From Cardiobacterium sp. Marseille-Q4385 (GTDB taxonomy: Bacteria; Pseudomonadota; Gammaproteobacteria; Cardiobacteriales; Cardiobacteriaceae): a stretch of 64,000 nt of DNA. The stretch is taken from the NCBI RefSeq assembly GCF_916618745.1, contig NZ_OU745373.1, forward strand, positions 1,936,501 through 2,000,500. The letters are read 5' to 3'. Shown piece after piece: positions 35,860 through 45,636 of the stretch (within the stretch, counting starts at the first letter, position 1; each line of letters starts with the position of its first letter). The position numbers and the translations under genes were made by a program. The notes beneath the pieces were generated by a model, which ran no database searches, was not told the DNA's origin, and saw only the letters and a list, made by a program, of their open reading frames with translations.

Positions 35860-37149
35860 TTATTTGAAATAGCCCGCCATGACTGCGTTACTTTCGATGC
35901 GGTTGGCTAGTGCCAGCGGGACTTTCATGCGCGTATTGCGTACATCAAGGATGCATAAATGAGTGAGGTTGGCGATAAATTTTGGCAGGAAGGGGATCTG
36001 ATTGCCGGAGAGGTTGAGGGTGGTCAGTTTATCGAGTTTGGCCACGCTGTCCGGCAGAGAGCCCAGATCGTTGTTGCTGACGTCGAGAATCTCCAGTTCG
36101 CTCAGGTAGCCAATATGCATCGGCAGCATGGTCAGTTCATTGTGTGCCAGATGCAGATTAGTCAAGCGGCTGAAATTGCAGACGAAGTCCGGCAGGGTCA
36201 TCAGGTTGTTGTGCGAGAGATCAAGGGTACTCAGGCGTAGCAGATGGCTGGTTTGCTCCGGCAGACGGGTCAGTTTGTTATGCGCCAGCGAGAGGCAGCT
36301 CAGTCGTTGCAGGTTGCCGATAGATTCCGGCAAGGAAGTCAGGCGGTTGTTGTGTGCGTCAAGGACGTCGAGATTTTCTAAGGCGCCAATGCTTTCCGGA
36401 AGGGTAGTAAGCAGGTTACCGCCGATATCCAGGTGATGCAGTTGGTGCAGGTTGCTGATGGATTCCGGCAGGGTGCCAAGCTGGTTGCCGTGAAGTTCGA
36501 GCTCGGTCAGGTTGGTGAGTTCGCCGATGAAATCTGGCAGTTGTTTGAGCGGGTTGGCGGAAAGGTTGAGGTGAGTGAGGCGCGTCAACTTGCCGAGGAA
36601 GGCGGGTAATTCTTCCAGCTGGTTGCGCGCAAGGTTGAGCTTGGTCAGGTTAGTGAAATTGCTGAGGTAATGCGGCACACGTTCCAAGCGATTATCACCG
36701 ATGTCCAGTTCGGTGATTTGGGTAAAGCCGGCCAGGGTTTCCGGCAGGCGGGTCAGCCGGTTGTAGCCGAATTCGAGTTTGCTGAGACGGGTAAGGTTTT
36801 TCAGGCTATTCGGTAACGCTTCGAGCCGATTCCATTTGAGATCAAGCCGTTTCAGTAGGGTGAGGTTGCCAATGGATTCAGGCAGTGTTTCCAGTTCGTT
36901 ACCGCGCAGATCGAGTTCGGTCAGATGTATCAGATCGCCAATATTGTCAGGCAGGCTTTGTAAACGGCGAAATGAAAGATCCAGGCGCCCTAATCCGGCA
37001 AGTTCTTCGGCATCACGTGGGATGCGGTCTTCACCGATGTTATTTTCTTCCGCCCAGTTGATGATCTCATTGAAGCCTTCCTGTTCTTCATCATCCGGAA
37101 CGTCATGCCCAGAGAGGCGACGTAAGCCGTTGATTATTCTTCTAATCAT
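35860..37149 (-). CDS. Leucine-rich-repeat protein with 16 repeats
   Basis: A 429-residue protein consisting almost wholly of leucine-rich repeats: fifteen exact 23-residue units and a degenerate sixteenth. The consensus is LxxLDLxxNxLxxLPxxIxNLxx (for example LTELDLRGNELETLPESIG). A roughly 50-residue acidic N-terminal cap (HDVPDDEEQEGFNEI) precedes them. No signal peptide or membrane segment is visible, so it is cytoplasmic or exported by another route. The ribosome site AAGGAAA lies before ATG 37149. Proteins of this plant- and animal-like LRR type in bacteria often bind proteins and sometimes act as effectors, but no catalytic domain is present. It converges with the adhesin gene; functional linkage is not shown. 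Confidence 0.9.
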   Translation of the reverse strand: MIRRIINGLRRLSGHDVPDDEEQEGFNEIINWAEENNIGEDRIPRDAEELAGLGRLDLSFRRLQSLPDNIGDLIHLTELDLRGNELETLPESIGNLTLLKRLDLKWNRLEALPNSLKNLTRLSKLEFGYNRLTRLPETLAGFTQITELDIGDNRLERVPHYLSNFTNLTKLNLARNQLEELPAFLGKLTRLTHLNLSANPLKQLPDFIGELTNLTELELHGNQLGTLPESISNLHQLHHLDIGGNLLTTLPESIGALENLDVLDAHNNRLTSLPESIGNLQRLSCLSLAHNKLTRLPEQTSHLLRLSTLDLSHNNLMTLPDFVCNFSRLTNLHLAHNELTMLPMHIGYLSELEILDVSNNDLGSLPDSVAKLDKLTTLNLSGNQIPFLPKFIANLTHLCILDVRNTRMKVPLALANRIESNAVMAGYFK

Positions 37150-37307
37150 GAAAGTTTCCTTGTGTAGAAAAGAGTATGTAACTTTTTTATGGCGTCATTG
37201 TAACAATGCCTGTCGCCAAGTTAAATTCAAATACTGTGCCGGAGTTATATATTTATCGTTAAGTCAATGGATTATGTTTTTTGTGGCCATCGTTTTTATG
37301 GTGATAC

Positions 37308-37335
37308 TTGCAAGCGGAGCGCTTTTCTCTATAAT
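37308..37335 (+). promoter_or_regulatory. Promoter of the initiator tRNA and rimP-nusA-infB-rbfA operon
   Basis: TTGCAA (37308-37313) and a perfect TATAAT (37330-37335) are 16 bp apart. GGCGCCCC follows the -10, a GC-rich discriminator typical of stringently controlled tRNA and rRNA promoters. Confidence 0.8.
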
Positions 37336-37350
37336 GGCGCCCCTGTCAGA

Positions 37351-37427
<77 letters not shown>

Positions 37428-37495
37428 AACCGGATTTTTTATCAGGCCCTTTTTTAAGGGCTTTTTTGTTGTATGCGTTTTCATAAGGGGGCGGT

Positions 37496-37969
37496 ATGTC
37501 GCGCGAGGAGAAGGTTACGGAGCTGCTAAAACCCGTGGTGGAATCCATGGGTTTTGCGTGGGTGGGGGTGGAATATCACCATAATTCGGTCAATTCGATT
37601 TTGCGCATTTATGTGGACCGGCCAGAAGGCGGTATTGATATGGACGGTGTCGTGGCGGTCACGGAAGCGGTGAATCCAATTCTGGATGTAGAAGACCCGA
37701 TTAATGCGCCATACACGCTGGAAGTGTCGTCGCCCGGTTTGGACCGCCCGCTTTTTGCGTTTGCCGATTTTGTCCGCTTTACCGGGCAGACGGTGAAGCT
37801 GAATCTGCACACCCCGCTTGGTAAACGCCGCCGTTTTGAGGGGGTAATTGCTGCGACCGATGAAGCAGTGCAGCGCATCACTTTGCAGATACCAAACGGC
37901 AAGGAAACGGAAACGGTGGAAATTGATTTTGCCAATGTGGATAAGGCGCGCTTGGTACCTGTTTTTTGA
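37496..37969 (+). CDS. rimP: Ribosome maturation factor RimP
   Basis: A 157-residue protein that assists 30S subunit assembly. The N-terminal alpha/beta domain (LKPVVESMGFAWVGVEYH, LRIYVDRPEGGIDMDGV) and the SSPGLDRPLF motif are characteristic, followed by an Sm-like C-terminal domain (GQTVKLNLHTPLGKRRRFEG, FANVDKARLVP). AAGGGGGCG precedes the ATG. It follows the initiator tRNA by 68 bp and precedes nusA by 11 bp, the conserved order. Confidence 0.96.
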   Translation: MSREEKVTELLKPVVESMGFAWVGVEYHHNSVNSILRIYVDRPEGGIDMDGVVAVTEAVNPILDVEDPINAPYTLEVSSPGLDRPLFAFADFVRFTGQTVKLNLHTPLGKRRRFEGVIAATDEAVQRITLQIPNGKETETVEIDFANVDKARLVPVF

Positions 37970-37980
37970 AGGAGAACATC

Positions 37981-39471
37981 ATGTCCAGAGAATTATTGAA
38001 CATCGTGGAAGCGGTGGCGAACGAAAAGGAAGTTGATCGCAGCGTCATTATTGAAGCGCTGGAAGCAGCGTTAGCGGCAGCGACGCGCAAACGTTATCCC
38101 GATGAGGAAATTGACGCCAAGGTGGTGATTGATCCGCGCAGCGGCGAATACAAGAGTTTTCGTGTGTGGACGATTGTTGATGACGAAGCGATTTTGGAAA
38201 ATCCCGATGCCGAAATGCGCGAGAGCGTCGCCACTATCGAATATCCTGAACAGAATCTGCATGTTGGGGATGTGCTAGAAATCCCGATTGAGAATGAACC
38301 CTTTGGCCGCATTAGTGCGCAGCAGGCGAAGCAAATCATCATTCAGAAACTGCGTGAGGCGGAGCGGCGCAAAGTCTATGACCGCTTTATCGCTGAGGAA
38401 GGAACGCTGGTGCACGGCATCGTCCGTCGCCACGAACGTGGCAATGTCATCGTGGATGTGAACGGCGTCGAAGCGACTATCCTGCGTGACGGCATGATCC
38501 CGCGTGAAAACCTGCGTGTGGGCGACCGCATTCGTGGTTATCTCGCCAAGGTCAATCTGGAAATGCGCGGGCCGCAGCTGGAAGTCAGCCGCGTTGCCCC
38601 GGAAATGCTGAAAGCGCTTTTTACCCTGGAAGTGCCGGAAATCGGCACCGGCATCATCGAAATCATGGGTGTGGCGCGAGATCCCGGCCTGCGTGCCAAA
38701 ATTGCCGTGCGCACCTTTGACCCGCGCGTGGATCCGGTTGGTGCCTGCGTCGGTATTCGTGGCTCACGTGTGCAGGGCGTGATGAACGAATTGGCGGGCG
38801 AGCGTATCGATATCGTGCTGTGGGATGACGATCCGGAGACCTTCGTGCGCAAAGCGATGGCGCCGGCGCAAATCACTGCAACAGCCGCTGATGAAGTGCG
38901 CAAAAGTATCGACATCGCCGTACCGGAAAATAAGCTGCCGCAGGCTGTTGGGCGTGGCGGACAAAACGTGCGTCTCGCCAGTGAACTGACTGGCTGGACC
39001 ATCAACGTGCTGAGCGAAGCCGAATTCCAGGCACGGCAGGAAGCGGCGCAAGATGCGCAAGAGCGCGAGCTGGCCGCTGCACTGGATGTGGATGACGATA
39101 TCGCCGATATTCTCATCGAAGCTGGTTACAACACGGCGGAAGCCGTCGCCTCGGCCGAACGTGAAGAACTGCTTGCTATCGAAGACTTCGACGAAGAAAC
39201 CGTTGATGCGTTGATCGAGCGCGCTGCCGATCACCTGCTGCAACAAGCTTTCGTCGAAGAAGTCAAGCCGGAGGAAGAAATGCAGCTGCCGCTTGACAGC
39301 GTGGAAGGTCTGGATGAAAGCGTCATCGCTATCTTGCAGGAAAAAGGCCTGCATACCCAGGAAGACTTGGCGGAGCTGTCGGTGGATGAGCTCATGACCT
39401 ACACCGGCATGAACCAGGAACAGGCCTCAGCGCTCATACTCAAAGCGCGCGAACCATGGTTTCGTGGATAA
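37981..39471 (+). CDS. nusA: Transcription termination/antitermination factor NusA
   Basis: A 496-residue RNA polymerase-binding factor of full gammaproteobacterial length. In order: the N-terminal polymerase-binding domain (LLNIVEAVANEKEVDRSVI), an S1 domain (about residues 135-200, LVHGIVRRHERGNVIVDVNG), two KH domains (CVGIRGSRVQGVMNELAGERID and AVGRGGQNVRLASEL), and two C-terminal acidic repeats. The second acidic repeat ends LILKAREPWF. The start is ATG 37981 with AAGGAG 7 nt upstream; an in-frame TTG-type start at 37966 is less likely. Confidence 0.97.
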   Translation: MSRELLNIVEAVANEKEVDRSVIIEALEAALAAATRKRYPDEEIDAKVVIDPRSGEYKSFRVWTIVDDEAILENPDAEMRESVATIEYPEQNLHVGDVLEIPIENEPFGRISAQQAKQIIIQKLREAERRKVYDRFIAEEGTLVHGIVRRHERGNVIVDVNGVEATILRDGMIPRENLRVGDRIRGYLAKVNLEMRGPQLEVSRVAPEMLKALFTLEVPEIGTGIIEIMGVARDPGLRAKIAVRTFDPRVDPVGACVGIRGSRVQGVMNELAGERIDIVLWDDDPETFVRKAMAPAQITATAADEVRKSIDIAVPENKLPQAVGRGGQNVRLASELTGWTINVLSEAEFQARQEAAQDAQERELAAALDVDDDIADILIEAGYNTAEAVASAEREELLAIEDFDEETVDALIERAADHLLQQAFVEEVKPEEEMQLPLDSVEGLDESVIAILQEKGLHTQEDLAELSVDELMTYTGMNQEQASALILKAREPWFRG

Positions 39472-39489
39472 ACACGAGGAACAAAAACA

Positions 39490-42156
39490 ATGACAACAGT
39501 CGCAGAAGTAGCCAAACAACTGAAAATACCGGTGGATCGCCTGATGGCGCAGCTTGCCGAAGCGGGCATTAACGTACAAGACACCGGGGATGAACTCAGC
39601 CCCGCACAAAAAGTTGCCCTGACCAAACACATGGCGGCAAAAAAAACCGGTGGCAACAAAAAACTCAGCCTGAAAGACAGCAAAGCTGGCAACAAAACCA
39701 GCAGTAGCGCCAAACCCGTCGAGAAAAAGAATGCCGCCGAAGGCGCTGCTAAAAAACCGCGTAGTAGCAGTGCGAAAAAAAGTGGCGAGAAAAAACTGAG
39801 CCCGCTAGAAATCGCCAAACAAATGGCCGAACAGCAGCGTCTCGCCCAGGGTGAAGCCATGCGTGACAGCGAAACGCGTGCCCGTGAAGAAGCCCAGGCT
39901 GCCGAAGCGCGCCGCATCGCCGAAGAAGCGGCACGCAAAGAGCGCAAAGAGCAAGAAGAAAAAGCCGCCATAGCCGCCGAAGAAGCACGCCGCAAGGCCG
40001 AAACATCGCTAGCCGCCTCACTCGCCGAGCAAGAAAAGCAGCGGCAACTACGCGAGGCCGAAGAAGCGAAAAAGAACGCCGAAGCGCAGTTGCGCAAGCA
40101 TGAAGCGCGTGAAAAAGAAGCCGCCAAAGAACACGCCGAGCTCGAACGTCAGCGCCAAGAAGCCCTGCAAGACGTCGCCAAGCGGGAAAACTACGAAGAA
40201 GAAGCCGAAAGCCGCTTCCATATTCAGTCGCGCGAACGTGGCGCCAGTAGCAAAAGCAAAACCGAACGCGGTGGCAAACGCGGCGGGCGTGGCGAGGACG
40301 AACCGCGCCGTAGCAGCGGTGGTGGGCGCGGCGGACGCGGCAAACCCTCGCGTGAGAACGAGCGCAAAGGCGGCAAATTCGAAAAACCCGTTGCCCCCGT
40401 CTCACGTGAAGTGCGTATCCCGGAAACCATCACTGTCGGTGAATTGGCACAGAAAATGAGCGTCAAAGCGGGCGAACTGATCAAAGTCATGATGAAACTG
40501 GGTTCGATGGTGACCATCAACCAGTTGCTAGACCAGGAAACCGCTGCGCTTGTCGCCGAAGAAATGGGACACCAGTACATTCTGCTCAAAGAAAACGAAC
40601 TCGAAGCGCAAGTCATGGCTGAAGCCGACGAAGACGCGGGTAACATCATCCAGCGTGCGCCGGTCGTGACCATCATGGGTCACGTTGACCACGGTAAAAC
40701 CTCGCTGCTTGACTACATCCGCAAGACCAAAGTCGTCGCCGGCGAAGCGGGTGGTATTACCCAGCACATCGGCGCCTACCGCGTGCAAACCCCGAAGGGC
40801 ACTATCACCTTCCTTGATACCCCGGGTCACGCCGCCTTTACCGCCATGCGTGCACGTGGTGCGGATGCGACCGATATAGTCATTCTCGTCGTCGCCGCTG
40901 ACGATGGCGTCATGCCGCAGACCATCGAGGCCATCCAGCACGCGAGTGCCGCCAACGTGCCGCTCATCGTCGCTGTCAACAAAATCGACAAGCCCGATGC
41001 CGATCCGGAAAAAGTCAAATCCGAACTGACCCAATACGGCGTTGTCGCCGAAGACTGGGGCGGCGAAAACCTCTTTGCTAACGTTTCGGCGAAAAGCGGC
41101 GAAGGCATTGACGACCTGCTCGACAAAGTCCTCATCCAGGCCGAAGTTCTCGAACTCACCGCACCATCGACCGGCATGGGGCGCGGCGTCGTCATCGAGT
41201 CCCGCCTTGACCGTGGTCGCGGTAGCGTTGCCACTGTCCTTGTCCAGTCCGGCGTTGTTAAAAAAGGCGACATCATGCTGGCCGGTATGGAATACGGCAA
41301 AATCCGCGCCATGCTTGACGAAAACGGCAACGAACTGCAAGAAGCGGGTGCCTCGACGCCGGTGGAAATCCTCGGCCTCTCCGGTACGCCGAACGCGGGG
41401 GATGAAGTTGTCATCGTCGAAAACGAACGCAAAGCGCGCGAAATTGCCAACTTCCGCCAGGGCAAATTCAAAGAGATCAAAATTGCCCGTCAGCAAAAGG
41501 CCAAACTGGAAAACCTCTTTGCCAACACCAGCAGCGGCGAAGTCCAGAGCGTCAACCTGATGATCAAGGCCGACGTACAAGGCTCGGTGGAAGCGCTGTC
41601 CGACTCGTTACTCAAACTTGCAACCGACGAAGTCAAAGTCAACATCATCGCTTCCGGCATCGGCGGTATCACCGAATCCGACGTGCAGCTCGCTATCGCC
41701 TCCGAAGCCATCATCATCGCCTTTAACGTCCGCGCCGACGCCAATGCGAAAAAACTGGTCGAAAGCGAAGGGGTGGATCTGCGTTACTACAGCATCATTT
41801 ACGAGGCTATCGACCAGGTCAAAGCGGCGATGCAAGGCCTGCTCTCACCGGAAGTGCGCGAAGACATCATCGGCCTTGCCGAAGTGCGCGAAGTCTTCCG
41901 TTCCTCCAAATTTGGCACAGTGGCCGGCTGTATCGTCGAAGACGGCGTCCTCAAACGCAACAACCCCATCCGCGTCCTGCGCAACAACGTCGTCATCTAC
42001 GAAGGCGCGCTCGAATCCCTGCGCCGCTTCAAAGACGACGTTAGCGAAGTGCGTGCAGGCACCGAATGCGGCCTCGGCGTGAAAAACTACAACGATGTGC
42101 GTATCGGTGACCAAATCGAATGCTACGAACGCGTTTCCGTCGAAAGGACCCTGTGA
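39490..42156 (+). CDS. infB: Translation initiation factor IF-2
   Basis: An 888-residue GTPase that brings initiator tRNA to the 30S subunit. The N-terminus has the short helical IF2_N motif ([19 protein letters not shown]), followed by a long charged Lys/Glu/Ala-rich coiled segment (about residues 60-285) and a second IF2_N ([20 protein letters not shown]). The G domain has [16 protein letters not shown] and NKID. Domains II to IV complete the protein, ending with [10 protein letters not shown]. It lies 18 bp after nusA and its stop overlaps the rbfA ATG by one base. Confidence 0.97.
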   Translation: MTTVAEVAKQLKIPVDRLMAQLAEAGINVQDTGDELSPAQKVALTKHMAAKKTGGNKKLSLKDSKAGNKTSSSAKPVEKKNAAEGAAKKPRSSSAKKSGEKKLSPLEIAKQMAEQQRLAQGEAMRDSETRAREEAQAAEARRIAEEAARKERKEQEEKAAIAAEEARRKAETSLAASLAEQEKQRQLREAEEAKKNAEAQLRKHEAREKEAAKEHAELERQRQEALQDVAKRENYEEEAESRFHIQSRERGASSKSKTERGGKRGGRGEDEPRRSSGGGRGGRGKPSRENERKGGKFEKPVAPVSREVRIPETITVGELAQKMSVKAGELIKVMMKLGSMVTINQLLDQETAALVAEEMGHQYILLKENELEAQVMAEADEDAGNIIQRAPVVTIMGHVDHGKTSLLDYIRKTKVVAGEAGGITQHIGAYRVQTPKGTITFLDTPGHAAFTAMRARGADATDIVILVVAADDGVMPQTIEAIQHASAANVPLIVAVNKIDKPDADPEKVKSELTQYGVVAEDWGGENLFANVSAKSGEGIDDLLDKVLIQAEVLELTAPSTGMGRGVVIESRLDRGRGSVATVLVQSGVVKKGDIMLAGMEYGKIRAMLDENGNELQEAGASTPVEILGLSGTPNAGDEVVIVENERKAREIANFRQGKFKEIKIARQQKAKLENLFANTSSGEVQSVNLMIKADVQGSVEALSDSLLKLATDEVKVNIIASGIGGITESDVQLAIASEAIIIAFNVRADANAKKLVESEGVDLRYYSIIYEAIDQVKAAMQGLLSPEVREDIIGLAEVREVFRSSKFGTVAGCIVEDGVLKRNNPIRVLRNNVVIYEGALESLRRFKDDVSEVRAGTECGLGVKNYNDVRIGDQIECYERVSVERTL

Positions 42157-42557
42157 TGCAACACAACAAACACGGCGACCGCACTCGCCGCATCGGCGAA
42201 CAAATCCGGCGCGACCTCGCGCCGAGCCTCATTGCGCAAATCCTCAATCACCCGCACGCCTCGCTACTGTCGATTACGGCAGTGCGGGTGACGCGTGATC
42301 TGTCCTTTGCCAAAGTGTACGTTACTCACGTCATCAGTGATCCGGACGAACGTCAGGATCTCATCCGCGCGCTGAACGAACATGCTGGCCAGTTCCGTCA
42401 CTATCTCGCGCAAAAGCTCACCACGCGCAAAGTGCCGGAACTCACTTTCGTTTACGACGAATCCGTGGAATACGGCGCGCGCATGGACAATCTTCTGCAC
42501 GATTTGGTGAAAGACCTGCCACCGGCTGAAGGGGATGATGAAGCCCTGGCGCCATAA
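42156..42557 (+). CDS. rbfA: Ribosome-binding factor A
   Basis: A 133-residue protein needed for late 30S maturation and cold adaptation. The KH-type fold is evident in RTRRIGEQIRRDLAPSLI, LLSITAVRVTRDLSFAKVYV and VPELTFVYDESVEYGARMDNLL. I chose the ATG at 42156, which overlaps the infB stop codon (TGATG), instead of an upstream in-frame start inside infB. It ends the operon: truB and rpsO, which follow in E. coli, are replaced by a terminator here. Confidence 0.95.
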   Translation: MQHNKHGDRTRRIGEQIRRDLAPSLIAQILNHPHASLLSITAVRVTRDLSFAKVYVTHVISDPDERQDLIRALNEHAGQFRHYLAQKLTTRKVPELTFVYDESVEYGARMDNLLHDLVKDLPPAEGDDEALAP

Positions 42558-42571
42558 GTAATTTTTCCAAG

Positions 42572-42603
42572 AAAAAAGCCGCAGAGTAACTGCGGCTTTT
42601 TTT
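42572..42603. terminator. Bidirectional terminator between rbfA and lpxA
   Basis: AAAAAAGCCGCAG, loop AGTAA, CTGCGGCTTTTTTT. It serves both the rbfA operon on the plus strand and the bamA-lpxA operon on the minus strand. Confidence 0.92.
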
Positions 42604-42617
42604 ATCTGACTGACGGT

Positions 42618-43394
42618 TCAGCGGGTCAGGCCGCGTTTACCGACGATATTGTTGAGGAAGGTGGCGATTTTTTGCGCCGGGGCGGATTCTGCCGCAAGCG
42701 CGTTGATTTTGTCGCGTGCTTCGTCCAGCAGCAGGTTTTCCTGATAGAGGTGGTGGTGGCAGCGTTTGATCATGGCGATATCCTCGGCGCTGAAATGATG
42801 GCGTTTCAGGCCTTCGAGGTTGATGCCCGCGATGCGCGCCGGGGATTCGACCACAAGCGAGTAGGGCGCGACGTTCTGTTTGACCCCCGCGCAGTAGCCA
42901 ACCATGGTGTAGGCACCGATGTGCACGAATTGGTACACCAGCGCGAAGCCGCCCATGACGACGTGATCCTCGATGTGGACATGGCCGGCGAGGGTGACGT
43001 TGTTGGCGATGGTGGTGTCGTCGCCGATGACGCAGTCATGCGCGAGGTGGACGTAGGCCATGATCCAGTTGTCGTTGCCGAGAATGGTGGTGCCGATGTC
43101 CTGCACGGTGCCCCGGTTGAAGGTGGTGTATTCGCGGATGGTGTTGTTGTCGCCGATTTGCAGGGTGGTCGCTTCGCCGCCGTATTTTTTGTCCTGCGGC
43201 GCGGCGCCCAGCGAGGCGAAGGGGTAGATGTGGTTGTTTTTGCCGATGCGGGTCGGGCCTTCGATGACGACGTGCGGGGCGATGGTGGTGCCGCTGTCAA
43301 TGTGCACGTCTGCGCCGATGACGCTGTATGCACCGATGTTGACGTCCGGCGCGAGTTCGGCCTTGGGGTCGATGATGGCGGTTGGGTGGATCAT
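42618..43394 (-). CDS. lpxA: UDP-N-acetylglucosamine acyltransferase LpxA
   Basis: A 258-residue enzyme that adds a 3-hydroxyacyl chain to UDP-GlcNAc, the first step of lipid A synthesis. Hexapeptide repeats of a left-handed beta helix run through most of the protein (IGAYSVIGADVHI, IGDDTTIANNVTLAGHVHI). The catalytic histidine lies in VHLAHDCVIG, and the helical C-terminal domain follows (HHFSAEDIAMIKRCHHHLY). Start ATG 43394 has a perfect GAGGAGG upstream. It is last in bamA-ompH-lpxD-fabZ-lpxA; lpxB, next in E. coli, is not here. Confidence 0.97.
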   Translation of the reverse strand: MIHPTAIIDPKAELAPDVNIGAYSVIGADVHIDSGTTIAPHVVIEGPTRIGKNNHIYPFASLGAAPQDKKYGGEATTLQIGDNNTIREYTTFNRGTVQDIGTTILGNDNWIMAYVHLAHDCVIGDDTTIANNVTLAGHVHIEDHVVMGGFALVYQFVHIGAYTMVGYCAGVKQNVAPYSLVVESPARIAGINLEGLKRHHFSAEDIAMIKRCHHHLYQENLLLDEARDKINALAAESAPAQKIATFLNNIVGKRGLTR

Positions 43395-43396
43395 GT

Positions 43397-43870
43397 TTAT
43401 CCTCCTCTGCCTGCAGTGGTGCACATGATTTCCGCTTCGCAGACGAGTTTGTCGTCTACGTGCGCTTCGGCGTTGAATGACCAGATGCCGCGCCGTGAGC
43501 GGATAATGTTGATGTCGAAATGCAGTTGGTCACCGGGGACGACGGTTTTGCGGAAGCGGGCTTTGTCGATGCCGACGAAGAAGTAGATGTTGTCTTCTTC
43601 GGGGATGTCGGGCAGGCCGAGTTCTTTACGGCCGCTTTTTACGCCGAGGATGCCGGCGGCTTGCGCCATGGCCTCGATGACCAGTACGCCGGGCATGACG
43701 GCTTTACCGGGGAAGTGTCCCTGAAAGAAGGGTTCGTTAGCACTGACGTTTTTGATGGCTTTGATGTATTTGCCAACTTCGATGTCGGTGACGCGGTCTA
43801 TCAGCAGGAAGGGGTAGCGGTGCGGCAGGTAGCGGCGGATTTCTTCGATGTCCATGATGGTGGGGTGCAT
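43397..43870 (-). CDS. fabZ: 3-hydroxyacyl-ACP dehydratase FabZ
   Basis: A 157-residue hotdog-fold dehydratase of fatty acid synthesis. [14 protein letters not shown] is the N-terminal signature and [23 protein letters not shown] region contains the catalytic His (GHFPG) and Glu (VIEAMAQ). An internal ATG five codons in (MDIEEIRR) is an alternative start; only a weak GTGAG precedes the first. It sits between lpxD and lpxA and competes for the same 3-hydroxyacyl-ACP pool, which explains the conserved linkage. Confidence 0.96.
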   Translation of the reverse strand: MHPTIMDIEEIRRYLPHRYPFLLIDRVTDIEVGKYIKAIKNVSANEPFFQGHFPGKAVMPGVLVIEAMAQAAGILGVKSGRKELGLPDIPEEDNIYFFVGIDKARFRKTVVPGDQLHFDINIIRSRRGIWSFNAEAHVDDKLVCEAEIMCTTAGRGG

Positions 43871-43877
43871 AGGAGGC

Positions 43878-44852
43878 TCACTTTTCTTTGGCTAGGAGTT
43901 TGAGTTTGGCGAAGAATTTTTTCCATTGTAGCGCGGGCATGGCCGGGATACCGGAGGAGTAGGCGCCTGGTTGGTGGATGCTTTTGCTGATGGAGGAGTG
44001 TCCGGTGAACTGGGCGCCGTCGCAGATGGTGATGTGGCCAGTGAAGACGCAGGCACCACCGACGACGCAGTATTTGCCGAAGGTGACGGAGCCGGCGATG
44101 ACGGCGGAGCCGGCGATAACGGTGTGATCGCCGATGTGGACGTTGTGTCCAATCTGGATGTGGTTGTCGAGTTTGACGCCGTTACCGATGATGGTGTCGC
44201 TCACCGCGCCCCGGTCAATGGTGGTACAGGCGCCAATTTCGACGTCATCACCGATGCGCACACCGCCGAGCTGGGCGACGGGCAGCCAGCGGCCGTCTTC
44301 AAAGTTGTTACCGAAGCCGCGTTCGCCAATGACGGCATTGGCGAGGATATTGGCGCGTGCCCCGATTGTGGTTTTTTCAAGGATGCGCACACCGGAACCG
44401 ATGTTGCTGTCGCGCCCGATGGTTACGCCGTCCGCGATGTAGGCAAGCGGGGCAATGCGGCAGCCGTCGCCAATGTTTGCGCCTGCACCGATAACGGCAC
44501 CAGCACCGATGCTGACGTCCGCGCCGAGGATAGCACTGGGATCAATATGTGCCTGCGGCGAGATGGTGGGTGGTGGGAATGGTGGGGCGAAGTCGTCAGC
44601 GAGGTGGCGCCAGGCGCGTTTGACGTCTTTGACGATGATTTGGGTTATCGGCGCTTCGGGATAGGCTTCGCTGACGAGAACAGCGGCGAGACGGCTTGTC
44701 GGCAGGTATTGGCGGTAGTGCGCGTCGGCAAGGAAGCCGATCTCGCCCGCTTGGCCGTCTTGCAGGGTGCCGACGCCGTGGATGGGGGTAGCGGGGTCGC
44801 CGTGGAGAGTGCCGCCAAGCCGGACGGCGATATCGCCTGCGTTGGTCTTCAT
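43878..44852 (-). CDS. lpxD: UDP-3-O-acyl-glucosamine N-acyltransferase LpxD
   Basis: A 324-residue acyltransferase that adds the second 3-hydroxyacyl chain to the lipid A precursor. An N-terminal uridine-binding domain (residues about 1-100) is followed by hexapeptide repeats ([37 protein letters not shown]). The catalytic histidine lies in [14 protein letters not shown]. The C-terminus carries [19 protein letters not shown]. Its ATG overlaps the ompH stop by 4 bp. Confidence 0.97.
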   Translation of the reverse strand: MKTNAGDIAVRLGGTLHGDPATPIHGVGTLQDGQAGEIGFLADAHYRQYLPTSRLAAVLVSEAYPEAPITQIIVKDVKRAWRHLADDFAPPFPPPTISPQAHIDPSAILGADVSIGAGAVIGAGANIGDGCRIAPLAYIADGVTIGRDSNIGSGVRILEKTTIGARANILANAVIGERGFGNNFEDGRWLPVAQLGGVRIGDDVEIGACTTIDRGAVSDTIIGNGVKLDNHIQIGHNVHIGDHTVIAGSAVIAGSVTFGKYCVVGGACVFTGHITICDGAQFTGHSSISKSIHQPGAYSSGIPAMPALQWKKFFAKLKLLAKEK

Positions 44853-45586
44853 GGTTTTCCTGCCTTGTTTTGCAGTCGTTTGATGATGAGCGGGCTGAGA
44901 TCGGCGCGTTCGCTGACGTAGAAGACGCCGATATCGTTCAGGATGATGTCATAGCCCGCTTCTTTGGCGTGGCTGAGGATTTCGTCGCCGATCATTTTTT
45001 GCAGTTTAGCCATTTCTTCGTTGCGGCGGACGTTGATGTTGTCGCGGTAGTCGCTGTCGCGGCGGCTGACGTCGCGACGTTTGTTGATGACCTGACGTTC
45101 GAGTTCGTTGTAGGCGTCGCCGTGGCGGATGGTTTCCAGACGGCGTTCCATGTCGCGCAGTTCGCTTTGCGCTTGCAGCAGGGCATCCCGCTCAACGCCG
45201 AATTCGCGTTCTAGGCGTTCGTTAACTTCGTCACGCTGCGGCGCGGCAGCCATGATGCGGCGGAAATTGACGAAGCCGATGCGCAGGTCGGCGGGGTCAA
45301 CGCTATCCGTCGCTTGGGCGGAGGGAGTGGGCGGCGTGGCATCGGCGGCGTTGTAGTCACGATTTTTGTCAGCCGGGGCTGCAGCGGCAGGTTGGGTAGG
45401 GTGTTCGGGCGGCGTGACATCAGCGGCGTTGTAGTCGCGGTTTTCGCCAGCCGGGGTTGCTGTTGGACTGTCAGCAGTTGGTGTCGCGGGGGCAGGTGTT
45501 GCCGCTGAGGCGGTAGATGTATCCGCTTCTTGGGCGTGCAAGGTAGCGGCAAGGACGAGGAGTGCCGCCAGCGGTAGTGTTTTCAT
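44849..45586 (-). CDS. OmpH/Skp-family periplasmic chaperone with a proline-rich N-terminal extension
   Basis: A 245-residue protein with a signal peptide ([18 protein letters not shown]). From about residue 100 it is Skp/OmpH-like: [20 protein letters not shown], a long charged coiled coil, and a C-terminal [19 protein letters not shown]. Skp holds unfolded outer-membrane proteins for delivery to BamA, encoded just upstream. Skp is normally about 160 residues; here about 75 extra residues of Ala/Pro/Thr-rich sequence separate the signal from the chaperone body, including two copies of [12 protein letters not shown]. The extension is unusual for the family. Confidence 0.88.
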   Translation of the reverse strand: MKTLPLAALLVLAATLHAQEADTSTASAATPAPATPTADSPTATPAGENRDYNAADVTPPEHPTQPAAAAPADKNRDYNAADATPPTPSAQATDSVDPADLRIGFVNFRRIMAAAPQRDEVNERLEREFGVERDALLQAQSELRDMERRLETIRHGDAYNELERQVINKRRDVSRRDSDYRDNINVRRNEEMAKLQKMIGDEILSHAKEAGYDIILNDIGVFYVSERADLSPLIIKRLQNKAGKP

Positions 45587-45636
45587 GGTGTGGTCGGGTA
45601 GGTGGTGCCGCGCCGTCCGTGGCGTGGCAGGATGGT

